From contig JAFKAC010000014.1 in NCBI GenBank assembly GCA_025766275.1, forward strand, positions 434,001-498,000: a stretch of 64,000 bases of DNA. Direction: 5' to 3'. The position numbers and the translations under genes were made by a program. The DNA is from Lactarius indigo. Its lineage: Eukaryota; Basidiomycota; Agaricomycetes; Russulales; Russulaceae. The notes beneath the pieces are model-generated. The model was not told where the DNA came from. It was given only the letters and a program-made list of their open reading frames with translations, and made no database searches. This document shows positions 1 to 10,289 of this stretch, piece by piece; position 1 is the stretch's first letter; the number at the start of each line of letters is the position of its first letter.

Positions 1-1
1 G

Positions 2-730
2 CATTGGTGCAACCTTTGGCAAGATAACTGGGCAGAGCTCCTACCAATGGCACAATTCACACACAACTCTTGGACAAATACCACGACCAAACATTCCCTG
101 TTCTCACTAATCATGGGATGGGAACCACGGACAATGTGGACACCTAAACCATCAAACAGCCCAGCTGTAGACCAACGACTGGAGGATCTATTGGTACTCA
201 GACAACATGCCCAGGACAGTATCAATCACACGCAACGTCTCATGGCACAACGAGGAAAGACGGGGTTCACACCTTATCAACAAGGAGACCGAGTATGGCT
301 AGAAGGGACGAATCTCTGCACCTTTTACCCCACAAGTAAACTTGCCCCAAAAAGATATGGACCATTCAAAATCGCAAGAGTTCTATCAGATGTTTCTTAT
401 GAACTAGAACTCCCGGCGCTATGGAAGATCCACCCCATATTCCACACAAACCTTCTCACACCATACAAGGAAACAGAGATGCATGGTGCAAACTACACAC
501 GACCACCACCTGACCTTATCGAAGGGGAAGAGGAATATGAAGTGGAGCGAATCAAAGACGCCCAGGAACGAGGGAGAGGGCGCAAACTCCACTACCTAGT
601 TAAGTGGAAAGGATTCCCACCAAGTGACAACACATGGGAACCCGCAAGTAATATGACCCATGCCGCAGACGTCATCAAGGATTACTACAGACAATACCCA
701 TCCACCAAAGGGGCTGGACGAACAGCATAA
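2..730 (+). CDS. Gypsy Pol, integrase C-terminus plus chromodomain (partial)
   Basis: This frame is open from the window edge, so the ATG at 47 is internal; the upstream residues (QDNWAELLPMAQF) are typical of the end of the integrase core. It continues through the integrase C-terminal region (YGPFKIARVLSDVSYELELP, then HPIFHTNLLTPY) to a chromodomain near the C-terminus (YEVERI, then LHYLVKWKGFPPSDNTWEP), with the conserved aromatic residues present. Chromodomains in this position bind modified histones and steer integration, usually to heterochromatin, as known for chromoviruses. Protease, RT and RNase H lie upstream of the window. The visible part has no stop until TAA at 728-730. Confidence 0.92.
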   Translation, partial: HWCNLWQDNWAELLPMAQFTHNSWTNTTTKHSLFSLIMGWEPRTMWTPKPSNSPAVDQRLEDLLVLRQHAQDSINHTQRLMAQRGKTGFTPYQQGDRVWLEGTNLCTFYPTSKLAPKRYGPFKIARVLSDVSYELELPALWKIHPIFHTNLLTPYKETEMHGANYTRPPPDLIEGEEEYEVERIKDAQERGRGRKLHYLVKWKGFPPSDNTWEPASNMTHAADVIKDYYRQYPSTKGAGRTA

Positions 731-1340
731 AAGAACGCAAGAACAACCACCCCAAATCCCCAAACTCAATCATGGCCAACACACCAGTCTCTGACACCAC
801 CCTCGTCAATATCCTCGATAATCCCCAGCTCGAAGCCGCCCTTGAACAAGGGATCGTCACTATCGACCTATCCAACATCCCCCGCCTGTCACCACCACCT
901 TCACCACGTTTCACTATGACCATAAACCCTGTCCCCATCATACCCTGCTCCCCAGAAAGAGAACCTGGGGAGCTTACTCCATCCACGCCTGAAGAGGGAC
1001 AATACTCCCCCACACCACCTCCACACCAACAATCCACTCCTCCACCTGAACCACCCATTCCATCGCTGCCCTCTGTCACGGACGCTCCATTTTTGCCTTA
1101 TTTTTCTGTATTTTTATGGATTTATTTGGTGAGGATACAAGTCTCCAGTGTTGCGCTCAAAACGTCCAAGTCCTTATCATTAGATATGATAAGATGGTTA
1201 GTCACATGATGCCAACATGTGCACCCACAAGCACGTGACCCTGAGATAGTAACTCCTTATCAGACGTTACCTCTTTAGGTCACCTTCCACATTAGTATGC
1301 TAGTTTCTCATTGGATGATAAGCAGGGAACATTCTAGATA

Positions 1341-1380
1341 AGGTAGGGGCCATCAGGAACTCGCACCCCTTTATGTAAGC
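1341..1380 (+). repeat. Left terminal inverted repeat of the Tc1-like element
   Basis: It starts AGGTAGGGGCCATCAGG and is the exact reverse complement of 4724-4763. It is preceded by the TA target dinucleotide. Confidence 0.92.
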
Positions 1381-1717
1381 ATTTTGTCGTCTTCGTCGTT
1401 TCTTCTTCTCCTCCCTCACTCATCACAATAGCCAAAAAGTAAAATATGAGAAGTAAAGGGAACTGTACCTTCTTTGACTCCCATTTTTTTTTTTGAAAAA
1501 TATTTTGATTTTGGTGAATAGAAGTGAAAACAATTTTTTTTCATTAAAACTCAATATCTCGACGTTTACAGTCGATCTAAACCAACTTGCTGAAGTCGAG
1601 CAAAAAGTGGTGGCCGCACATGTGACAGTAAAGTCACGTGCATGTATTAGTCATGATGACAAACATGGTGAAGTGGTTCACCCACTAAAGCTCCCGCTGT
1701 CTCAAAAATCAACATTT

Positions 1718-4500
1718 ATGCTGAGGAAAAAACCAGCGAATCAATCGTGCCTCCAAAATGTCAAGAAGGCCCAAGCCAGAAGGGCCCAGAAGTTCAAGGA
1801 ATCCAGTCCAGGTGCGACTTGGCCTCGGTAACGTTTGGTCACATGATTGACTGACCCTGCAGCGACGCGCCTCCCAAGTGAGGACTCAGAAGTGACTGAA
1901 ATCGAAGTGGGCGAGCTGGAGATTTACCCGGACATCATGGAATTGTCCGTAGCCGATTATAATTCAATTCCGGCACCCCAGAACTCACCAAGGCAAGCCC
2001 CGGCACCTGAAGGGTCCAGAAAACGCATGCACGCATCTTATCACACCGGAAAATCAGAAAGAACCATCAGAAGGCACAAAAAGGCCAAGAGAGATCTTGA
2101 AGCACAAGGTTTCTTCTCATTGCAGGAATTCTTGAGGCGGAAGGCAGAAGGCGCGAGGCAAGAATCCACTGGAGCCACCCAGAGCGAGGAGAACGAGACG
2201 CGCGACTCTTACAAGGGCATAGCCAACGAGGATATGCACAAGGCCAAAGTGACCGATGTCGTGTGCCACACAGACGGTGGCACTGTGTCAGTAAATGCAC
2301 TTGAAGTGGGGGATGATGCCGGGTTGGCCAACGACGGGAACGGGGTGGCGGAAAACCTGCACAGTGCCAGAGGCGGCACAATGGTGATACGGCTTGAAGA
2401 GGAGGAGGAAACCGAGACCGAAGATGAGACCAGGGAGGCAACAGAAAGCATGATGTCAATGCACGGGCTCTCTAGCAGCGATCTTAGCGACTTGGAGCTG
2501 GAGACTCACTGGGGACCTTCTCGGACAGTTCTGTACGAAAACGAAGAGTCGTCTTCGTCTTGCGGCAGCGACCTGAGCGATCCTGAAGACCTCAATGACA
2601 CTGACCCAAAGGAGCTTAACGGCGTTCACCACGGGAATGCCCCCAGTGATGCAGCCACTCAGCGGCCCGTGGTCAATGTCACCGAGCTCCTTCAAGACCG
2701 TGCAAAATTGCGGGCCATGCGAGAGGAGTTATCCCTCAAGATCAGAAGCACGAGTCTCAACTTGGACTCGGTGCTTCGTGGTCGTGCAGTAGCGATGATC
2801 GGGTTGTTGAACCTGTATCTGAACAAATCTCTGGGCTTCACCTGGAAGCGTGCCTCGGAAATCTTCGCAAAGTCCAAAGGGCGTGGTACGTCTCGTGTGC
2901 GAGCCATCCGACAATGGGTGGTTAACTTTGTGCGCACTCGAGAGCTTCTGAGTCACAAGCATGGCAAAACTCAGCCATCTGTGTTGAATGACGAAGGGGT
3001 TGTTAATGAAATCAAACTTGCCCTCAGTGAGAAGGCGAAACGCGGATCCCTCACGGCAGCTGGTGTTATGGAAGTCGTTTCGAGCCCAGAGGTGCAGGCC
3101 CAATTGACGCGAGCTGGCATCCACAAGCCATCGATATCGATGTGCACCTCGCATCGTTGGTTAATCAACTTGGGGTGGTGGTTTGGCAGACACCAGAATG
3201 GCATGTATGTTGATGGCCATGAACGCGAGGATGTCGTGGAATACAGGAAGGGATTTGTGGCTCGATTTAAGCAATACGAGCATCGCTTTCACACCTGGGA
3301 TGATGCGGGGAATGAGCTGCCTCGCCCCTCGGGCTTCCCCGTGCCCAAGGCGAACGGCTGCTTTTGTCTTGTTCTCATCACTCACAATGAATCAATTTTT
3401 TATCAAAACGACCAACAGCAAACATACTGGGGCTGTCCTGGCAAGAATGTTCCAAGACCAAAGGGAGAAGGCCTCACCCTGATGGTTTCGGACGTCTTGA
3501 CTGCAGATTGGGGCCCACTGTGCGACAATGATGGGTGCGTTATCACTGGCCCTTTCCCTTCCAATCCCACTCATGCTCACACAGTGACGCCCGGGTGTTC
3601 TTCCGGCCTGGGAAGAACAGGGACGGCTGGTTCACAGCAAACGACCTGCTTGTCCAGGTAGAACGCGCTATCAATATTTTTGAGGGGCTCACCGGTGGCT
3701 ACGTGCAAGGGTTGTTTCTCTTCGACAATGTGCCAAGCCACCAGAAGCGTGCAGACAATGCGATTTCGGCTCGACGGATGGTCAAAGGTGCGTCGTTGTT
3801 TATTCCTTGGATACTTTATCCTCACTCCCCCCAGGTCCGAAGCACGGATGGATGCATCATCTCAACGGAGTGCGCATGCGTGATGGTAAATTACCAACCG
3901 GGGAGCCACAACCTTTTTATTACCCAGACGACCACCCCTCCATGCCTGGCTGGTTCAAGGGCATGGAGCAAATCATTCGTGAACGCAGGCTGTGGCCCAA
4001 AGCAGGGTTGGCCACTCAGTGTTGGCAGTTCAAGTGCCCCCCTGGCCGCGTGGACTGCTGCTGCCGGTGCATCCTTTTCCTCCAGCCTGATTTCGTTGCT
4101 GAGAAATCACAGCTCAAGGAATTCATCAGGTCACGCGGCCACATTTGCAACTTTTACCCGAAATATCACTGTGAGCTCAATTTTATTGAGCAATATTGGG
4201 GCACAGCCAAAGCTCAATACCGTGCCGCCCCCTGAGAAAAGACTGCCCTCGGAATGAAGCAAATTGTGAAGGAGAGCCTTGACAGCCTCCCCCTTCCTCA
4301 CATCCGAAGGTCAGTATTTTTTTTTTGTTTTGTTTCGTGGCTCATTCCCTCACAGGTTTGTGAACCGAGCCATGCATTTTATTACCACTTACAGGGACGG
4401 GCTGTCAGGTGCACAAGCAGCGTGGGCGAATAAAAAATATCACGGACATCGCACGTTACCACCCCAAAGTATTCTTGAAGCGAAGGAAACCATCTATTAG
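1718..4500 (+). pseudogene. DDE transposase of the Tc1-like element (five exons, one in-frame stop)
   Basis: Exons placed by frame and splice signals: 1718-1811, 1863-3534, 3585-3787, 3835-4309 and 4356-4500, giving about 860 codons. Exon 2 holds an acidic N-terminal half and a helical DNA-binding region (around 2700-3200). The catalytic DDE-like core follows: THNESIF (3rd-from-last 100 codons of exon 2), FLFDN in exon 3, and ELNFIEQYWG in exon 4. A CCCR cluster lies between the last two. Related IS630/Tc1 transposases have Asp in the first motif (DES); Asn is seen here. A TGA at 4233-4235 interrupts exon 4, yet the frame continues to a coherent C-terminus. Before the mutations this would have been a DNA cut-and-paste enzyme. 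Confidence 0.82.
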
Positions 4501-4723
4501 ATTCTGTAGCTTAGTAGCCTACAGAGAAATGCGCATACATCGATAATGCTTGAATTATCACTCTTGAGTTGTCTGTCAGCTTGCAACAACTCGCCCGGGA
4601 TCACAATGATGCCGAGCTCAATAACCCTAAACACGCAAACCCCAGGCCAGGATTTTTCCCAAGTCAACCCTCTCGCCGTGGCCGCTTATGTACACATTAT
4701 ATAATCTAACCCTAGGGTTTATA

Positions 4724-4763
4724 GCTTACATAAAGGGGTGCGAGTTCCTGATGGCCCCTACCT
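4724..4763 (-). repeat. Right terminal inverted repeat of the Tc1-like element
   Basis: Exact reverse complement of 1341-1380, followed by TA at 4764-4765. Confidence 0.92.
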
Positions 4764-5000
4764 TAGTTCTAGACTATGTTGTCATAGGGTTGTGACTCAT
4801 AAGATAAGGACACATCATTGTTTTGTCAGTGTTAATGACTGTGCATCAGTCAGCACAATAGATAACACTATTATTAGACACAACGTGTCAGCATCTGACT
4901 CATTACTATTACACATACCTTTAGTAATAAGGTTCTACAGTAATTCGAGCTCAGCTGCAGCATAGTATATAAACCCTCATGTAGCGTCCTGAGTGGAACC

Positions 5001-5092
5001 AACTTGTCCTCTTGGTTCTCCACTCAGGTGCATATCCCTTGTACTTCCCTTACCTCTCCAATGTTAACTTGTCCTCTTGGTTCTCCACTCAG
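5001..5092 (+). repeat. Direct repeat pair and hairpin inside the solo LTR
   Basis: A 27-nt unit starting AACTTGTCCTCTTGG occurs at 5001-5027 and again at 5066-5092. The first copy pairs with the sequence just upstream (CCTGAGTGGAACCAA, from about 4989), so a transcript from the nearby TATA box would fold into a stem-loop near its 5' end. Confidence 0.7.
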
Positions 5093-6471
5093 CGTGCCAC
5101 TGTGTGATCACCTTGCCTACAGTCTTGCATAAAGACTTCAAGTGTGCATACTCTCCGCAGTGACTGTACGTTCGGTGTGTGACTTGTCTCCACGCTAGGC
5201 TTGAGCATGTTACCAGTTCAGTTCACTAACACTTCCCTTGGTCTAGTTGTAAGTGATAAGTCATACCGCTACACCCTCATCCCCACCCTCTACCCCACCA
5301 CCTCCGTTAGAACCATTCACCCCAGTTCGCGTCCACACCCCTATCGACTACGACCGTCCTGACTCGCCTCCAAACGACACTGAAGACTCTGGCACCCCCT
5401 TCTTCCCGAACACCCTGGGAACACCAAAATACTACCCATTACAGATCCCACTCCCTGATGGAGGATCCAACACTGCGAAGTACATTTACTATTGCAAGGG
5501 ATTCACCGAGGTAGTAGGAATGATGGGTGCTAGGCAACCACACTATGGGGAAGAGGTCTATCTGTCGACGCTAAGACCCAACATTTTGGCCCCTCCATTC
5601 ACGGCAGAGCAGCTGCAGTTCTTTGATCCCCACGACATCTGAGCCTGTGCCCTAGACGAAACACTCATCGAGCTTAACTCCCCGCGTCTCACCGCCGAAA
5701 TAACTAGGTTGCACACAGGGCTCCTCGCACTCAAAGAACCAGATGAGAAGTGCGAAAAACTGGAGGAAGAAGTGCGCACACTATGGTTGAATTGGCTTAC
5801 AGTGGATCTGATGCTAGCTAGCACCAAGAGGCGACTTCAATACACCGGAGCCCTTGCTACGATAGCTAATGAGTACGCTCGTATGACCGCACTCCCAGCC
5901 CCACTACGACACTCACGATACGCCATCCCATTCTCCCCTCGTTGAGGGGGACCACTTGAATTCCCACGTCTTGCCAACAAACCCCATCGTCGGTGATGTT
6001 ACCACTGCAACAGCCCCCACCACCTCATACGTGATTGCCCCACTAGACCACGACCAGCCTGCTGACACTGTCAAAGTCAAGAGCACCAGTCCTACTGGTG
6101 TATCTTCCGCTGCGCAGGAATGGTTGCCGAAGTTATCACCACCTATCAGGCAGACGAACATATACAACAAGCAGTGTCCACTGAGGCCTCCACCTCTTTC
6201 ACAGTACCAGAACCACTGACAATTGCCGCCGAAACCCAGGGGAGGTGGTGCGGACGATGCTTCACCACAAATGCCAACCACAAGATCCGGTGCCCCCAGT
6301 ATGAGATGTGTCACAAGTGTGGGGCCTGAGGGCCCCTCTTTTTCCTCAAAACCCACCACTGTCGACTCGACATTTCTCCATGGCCAGAGAATGACCTCAA
6401 TGCCAACATCTACGACCTCATCGACCCGGAGTGCTGAAGTCGAGGTGTCTTCAGACCAAGACAGGGGGTAA

Positions 6472-7053
6472 TGTTACGATTTTCTTCAGACTCGCCCTTT
6501 CTTACTATTCATTCCCACTCCCTGACATCTTACAAGCCCTGTATGACTACGTGGACTTTACAATTACCCGGTTCCTATCACGCACTTTGCTTATCAACAT
6601 TTCCCTCTGATAAAGCTTGACATGTGCTAGTTTCCACAATGTTTCTATCCATGCATGACCCTGCGTGATTCACCTTTGTTCCTGTTATATGCTCCCTTTG
6701 TTCCCCTTATGTCTACCCTTTTATTCCAGGATCGGCGAGGGCGCCATCTGTTTGTCTTCACTATACAACCCAACGTATATTTAAGCCTAGTACTATCTAG
6801 CCTGTACAGTAGACTAGACTTCTTGTGTAAATACTACACTCGTCTAAGACGGACGCCTTTGTGCTATCCCTCATCTCAAGAACTCCCTGCTCTCGCTAGA
6901 CCTTCGAGTCTTAGCCTTCCTCTACGATCCAAGTGACCACCATCCTTGTGATCCTTGTGCATCACTCTACTGAAGCCAAGCCTTGGAGCTTGCACTACCG
7001 TGATACGACTGACTCAGTACAGGTCGTACCTTGCGCCCCTGTAGTGGCGTAAA
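6472..7053 (+). repeat. Gypsy 3' LTR
   Basis: It begins TGTTACGATTTTC and ends close to GTAGTGGCGTAA. It aligns along its whole length with the solo LTR at 15825-16410, which ends GTAGTGGCGTTACA and so defines the terminus. Several differences between the two are CpG versus TpG/CpA. A TATA-like stretch (tatatttaa) sits about half way, where transcription of the element would start. The last bases here differ from the expected TTACA, so the exact end (7051-7055) is uncertain. Confidence 0.85.
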
Positions 7054-7354
7054 AGCTTGCGCACTGAAAGGCGCAGGGGACGCAGGTGCAGGGATTGATT
7101 TGACACCCTGCAGGGACTGAATAACAGAACGCTCTCGTCAATGTTTACATCCCAAAACAATCTCAGAGAGTGGGTATGTATGTCCCACAGCCAGTAGCCC
7201 ATGGTACCCAGCTCATACCTAGCGAGCATTGCCTCAAACGGCAAACGCATCCCACTTGCAACGCTTGCCGACAGTGCACTACGGCACCCAAGAATACGAA
7301 AACTGTGTCAAACATTTCATTTACTGAGCAGTGACAAATACAAGTGTTTGACTC
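7054..7354. other. Unassigned 300-bp spacer
   Basis: The sequence between the gypsy LTR and the copia Gag stop shows no supported gene. It could be the remainder of the copia element after loss of pol, but no Pol motif is visible. Confidence 0.5.
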
Positions 7355-8293
7355 CTACGCAGAGCCGGAGTCGCTGCCTTCTGTACCACTTTCAGTACTG
7401 CCATCCACACTATCATTCTCCTCTTCCTCCTCCTTTTTCTTTTCAGCATTGTCTTTCTTCTTCTTGTGGCAATCACGCTGGTGATGCCCATTTTTGTTAC
7501 AATACTGGCATGTTATTTTGTCTTTGTTTTTGCCAGTGCGTGCCACATTAAGAGAGGCTGAGGAACCCGACTTCCTGCCCTCCTCATTGAGGATGCGAGC
7601 AGTAATCTCGCTATATTTTAAGGAAGATGCGGATCCAGAAGCAAGGAGTGTGGACGCAACTACCTCATAAGACTTGGGTAGTGCGTTGAGGAGAATAAGT
7701 GAATACTGCATATCAGAAACGCCCATACCGGCATTGGATAATTTGACATGAGTTTCATTGAGTTTCGCCAATTGAGGGGCGAGTGGGGAAGTGTCATCGA
7801 GACGTGCCTGTGTGAGCTCGATCCAGAGGTTGAAGAGGGCAGTGTAGCTGACAGTGCCATAGGTTTCGTGAAGATGATTGAACTTCTCCTTAAAGGAGGG
7901 CAAGTTGATGTCTGACTCCACGATTGAATAAATGTCCGGGGAACAGTATAACTGCAGAATGGCTAAGGTCTTCCTCTGAATGGAAGCCCAGTCATCTGTG
8001 TCGACTCCAGACGGAACTGTAGTGTGAGTGAGGATATCATCTACATCATTCAACTGCAGGAGTGCAGTGAGCACGCCCGACCATGTATTCCAGTTCTGAC
8101 CAGACAGAACTTCAAGATGAGTGCCCCAAGGCATGGAAAAGGTATTGGTCGCTGCAGCCTTAATGCGTGTGGCAGGCACTTTGCTTGGTTTGGATGAGCT
8201 ACCTCCTCCAGACGCACCGGAGCCAGAGCCACCGGAGCCAGAGGCAGGAGCGGGGGGTGCAGGACGCCTCCCAGATGGTGTGCCAGAAGACAT
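7355..8293 (-). CDS. Ty1/copia-type Gag polyprotein
   Basis: A 312-residue frame from ATG (8293) to TAG. It has a Gly/Ser-rich N-terminus (about residues 10-40), a Gag helical domain of the UBN2/retrotran_gag type (about 55-230, with WNTWSGVLTALLQLND and LPKSYEVVASTLL), and one CCHC zinc knuckle (CQYCNKNGHHQRDC, about residue 262) followed by a Lys/Glu-rich acidic tail. Gag forms the capsid that packages the element's RNA. No protease, integrase or RT follows within the 300 bp after the stop. The gene is therefore a truncated copy, a Gag-only non-autonomous element, or a cut-off survivor; the sequence does not decide. Confidence 0.85.
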   Translation of the reverse strand: MSSGTPSGRRPAPPAPASGSGGSGSGASGGGSSSKPSKVPATRIKAAATNTFSMPWGTHLEVLSGQNWNTWSGVLTALLQLNDVDDILTHTTVPSGVDTDDWASIQRKTLAILQLYCSPDIYSIVESDINLPSFKEKFNHLHETYGTVSYTALFNLWIELTQARLDDTSPLAPQLAKLNETHVKLSNAGMGVSDMQYSLILLNALPKSYEVVASTLLASGSASSLKYSEITARILNEEGRKSGSSASLNVARTGKNKDKITCQYCNKNGHHQRDCHKKKKDNAEKKKEEEEENDSVDGSTESGTEGSDSGSA

Positions 8294-9540
8294 GGTTTAT
8301 TCAAGGGATGGTTTCTGTTGCTGAGGAGCGATCAGCGACAGATTGTTGTCGAGCCAAGGTCACATGACCTCTCCAGCCCGTGTAACTGTAACGGCCAGAA
8401 TGCTATCATGTCCTGCCCCCATGTGTGCGGCTTCTACCAATAACAGTAATACAACTATTACCCCCTCCGGAAGAGCTTGAGCACATGCCGAGCAATGCCA
8501 TCATGTGACAAGACACACTTGGCAAGACAATGCACTCAGAGGCATCTGTCCAGGGGATCTGTGCCAGGGAGGAGCCGCCCACAGCAGATTCCATGGAGAC
8601 ACAGGTCTGAATACCCAGTGCCATCCATGCTGTTTGGGGGAGTCCCTGGTTAACACATATGGTGCACAGAAAGGAACACTATGGCTTAGCATGCCTATAG
8701 GGAGTGACCCCGCTGGCAGAGGCCTCGCCTCCAGCTTCCTATGTAGGTACTACTAATGATAATCTAGCACAGCGCAGTTGTAACAGAGGCAAGTGCTTCG
8801 GTGGAATGACTACCGCCCGGCCTTGACACCCCAAAACCGCTCCCAACTTAATGGGCAGCAACAGCCAACCATTCGACTGGGCCTATAGCCAGACCTGGCT
8901 CCCCTGGTCCTGCCTAAAAATCATGGCCTGTAGGGCTGCATCGGGATGAAAACCTGGAAGGATAGAAGCAGATACTAATGTGCACAGGGATGGGAGTTTC
9001 TCCCCACACATCTCCCCACGCCTGGGGTCCATAACGCAGGTCGAGCAAGGCATGTTAGGCCCCAGCACAGGCCTCAAGTGACTTGCGCCCCAATGCGCAG
9101 AGGTCAACCCAAGTCAGAGGCAATACAAGAGGGTAGACTCACAGTGTGAATAACAGCAAGTTAGACTTGACTTCAGGCAATGAGGGGCTCAGGGCCCATA
9201 ACCTGATAAAACGCAGCGGGCTGGCACCATTGTCAGAAACGACTGTATTAGATAGAACAATAAAAAGTACTTGCCTGGCACTGTTGTCAGAAACGACTGA
9301 AGTACCAGGTGTGCGTAAGGCGACTTAAATACATTGTAAAGAACGTAGCTACTACATGTGAAATCACCAGTACCGATGATATCTCAACTAAGTAGAGGGG
9401 AACAGATTGTCCCTGATCATACTTGTAAAGTAAAGTCCGAATTGTATCTAAGGATCGTGATGTGAGACTACACCTCGTGTTTCACTCATGCCCAACGCCA
9501 AGGTAACTCGCACGTGGACGCACTCTCTCATTTCAACATC
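8294..9540 (-). other. Probable copia 5' untranslated/LTR region and unassigned flank
   Basis: There is no supportable gene. The 8.3-9.1 kb part lies directly upstream of the copia Gag and probably includes its leader and LTR, but no second LTR or target duplication was found, so the boundary is open. A degenerate direct repeat (GGCACCATTGTCAGAAACG near 9225 and GGCACTGTTGTCAGAAACG near 9277) is present. Similarity to the giant gene begins again near 9541. Confidence 0.45.
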
Positions 9541-9940
9541 TAATTGGCCCATTAGTGATTTGTTGAGATGGGTAGAGTGAAGCCCACCCATGCTGAATTG
9601 CAGAGCGACAAAGATCTTGGCTTTCCGTTTCAGGTAATGAACCTTCCCCATCCAAGAGGAAGATCATGATGGGTGTTCTGGGAAGTTGATGGTGGCACCA
9701 GAAGAAAGAGGCTAAAAGATTAGGTCGTGAACCTTTCCGTGCTCCAATTATCTGCCATAATTGCTTGGCCAGCTTGGAGGGCCGCTGCAAAGTTTGTCCC
9801 CCATTTGGTCTTCTCATTCAGGACAATGTCTAAAAGTTCATCCAGGGAGCTCGTGAAATTGTTGGCCACAACGTTTTTCATCTTGGCATTGAAAAGAATA
9901 ACGCTGTATGCGTCACGCCGCGTCCCAATGGTCTGTTGAT
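9541..9940 (-). pseudogene. Giant GTPase/vWA gene copy A: 3' piece of the vWA region
   Basis: On the minus strand this encodes the middle of the vWA domain: TRRDAYSVILFNAK, a DNWSTER equivalent, an intron of about 80 bp, then TPIMIFLLDG and DLCRSAIQHG. Copy B encodes the same segment near 48590-49035. The piece begins precisely at the Mutator-like element's target duplication (9932-9940), so the exon was cut by that insertion. Similarity to copy B stops inside the next intron, near 9545; the last exons (QNEAPHDPMFPAA to the C-terminus in copy B) are missing. Confidence 0.85.
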
Positions 9941-10233
9941 AGGCGCCATTTTTCCGCAGAGAATCACGCCCCCAAAAAGGAAGGTGCCAAGTAAGTCACG
10001 TTTTTTCTGTCATCACAAAACGGGCTTCCCCGAACAATATTTGAGCTCAGTTAAAAAGCAACTTCCTTATTCGTGCATATGAATCTCATATGTTTTTTTG
10101 AGATATTCCCATAACTTAACACAAAGATAAATATATTTTTATTATCTAATTAGTCTACATCTCTTTTTTTTTCTAAGTCGTACTATGGCGCGCGAAAACG
10201 AGCGGGCGCAGTAAATGCGCCCGCAGGGTGTCT
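9941..10233 (+). repeat. Left terminal inverted repeat of the MULE
   Basis: AT-rich over most of its length, then GC-rich. It ends with a perfect inner hairpin (10202-10224: stem GCGGGCGCA / TGCGCCCGC, loop GTAAA). It matches the reverse complement of 11213-11506 almost perfectly, which suggests a recent insertion. Confidence 0.9.
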
Positions 10234-10289
10234 GCGGGCCCTCCTGCAGCGCGACGCGTGGGCCCTGGGGAAGCGGGGTCGGCTCGCCC

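Larger units (their letters stand above)
1341..4763 (+). mobile_element. IS630/Tc1-mariner-like DNA transposon, about 3.4 kb
   Basis: Perfect 40-bp terminal inverted repeats (1341-1380 and 4724-4763) are flanked by TA on both sides (1339-1340 and 4764-4765), the target duplication of the IS630/Tc1-mariner superfamily. The interior carries one four-intron transposase gene (1718-4500) on the plus strand. The element is inserted in the solo LTR at 1074-5273, so it arrived after that LTR did. The gene has an in-frame TGA and a changed first catalytic residue, so this copy should be unable to move itself, although its ends are intact. Confidence 0.88.
1074..5273 (+). mobile_element. Solo LTR inserted in the gypsy downstream frame and split by a Tc1-like transposon
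   Basis: The LTR starts TGTCACGG at 1074 and ends CCGCTACA at 5273. It is flanked by the 5-bp target duplication CCCTC (1069-1073 and 5274-5278). Excising it with one duplication restores the interrupted gypsy frame exactly. A Tc1-like transposon (1341-4763) sits inside, so the LTR proper is about 775 bp. A TATA box (agtatataaa, near 4966) marks the likely transcription start of the lost element. The internal region has gone, as expected after LTR-LTR recombination. Confidence 0.85.
772..5945 (+). pseudogene. Gypsy downstream Pro-rich frame, split by a nested solo LTR
   Basis: Starting at ATG 772, this Pro/Ser/Thr-rich frame reads to 1073, where a solo LTR interrupts it. It resumes in the same frame at 5279 and reads to 5639. 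A TGA (5640-5642) interrupts, the same frame then continues with Leu/Glu-rich helical sequence to a TGA at 5943-5945, and a CxxC...CxxC cluster (WCGRC...CHKCG) is recognisable near 6250-6330. Frames of this type downstream of pol occur in basidiomycete gypsy elements; the function is unknown, and a Gag-like or nucleic-acid-binding role is inferred from the Cys motif only. Both TGA codons could come from CGA by C-to-T change. Confidence 0.75.
1..7053 (+). mobile_element. 3' part of a chromodomain Ty3/gypsy retrotransposon, interrupted by nested insertions
   Basis: The window opens inside the pol gene of a gypsy element. In order come the integrase C-terminus with chromodomain (2-730), a Pro-rich downstream frame (772 to about 6470, split by insertions), a purine-rich stretch AGGGGGTAA just before 6472 that fits a polypurine tract, and a 3' LTR (6472 to about 7053). 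The LTR is recognised because a solo copy with perfect target duplication lies at 15825-16410. The 5' half lies outside the window. Removing the nested solo LTR (1074-5273) and one copy of its 5-bp duplication rejoins the downstream frame exactly. Stops in that frame show that the element is no longer autonomous. Confidence 0.9.

Noticed and set aside
675..1079. Minus-strand frame of 134 codons
   Set aside because: Antisense of the Pro-rich gypsy frame; Gly-rich mirror composition and no family features.
1090..1340. Treating the whole 1074-5273 insertion as one DNA transposon
   Set aside because: The 40-bp inverted repeats with TA duplications lie well inside, while the outer ends are TG...CA with a 5-bp duplication, which is LTR structure.
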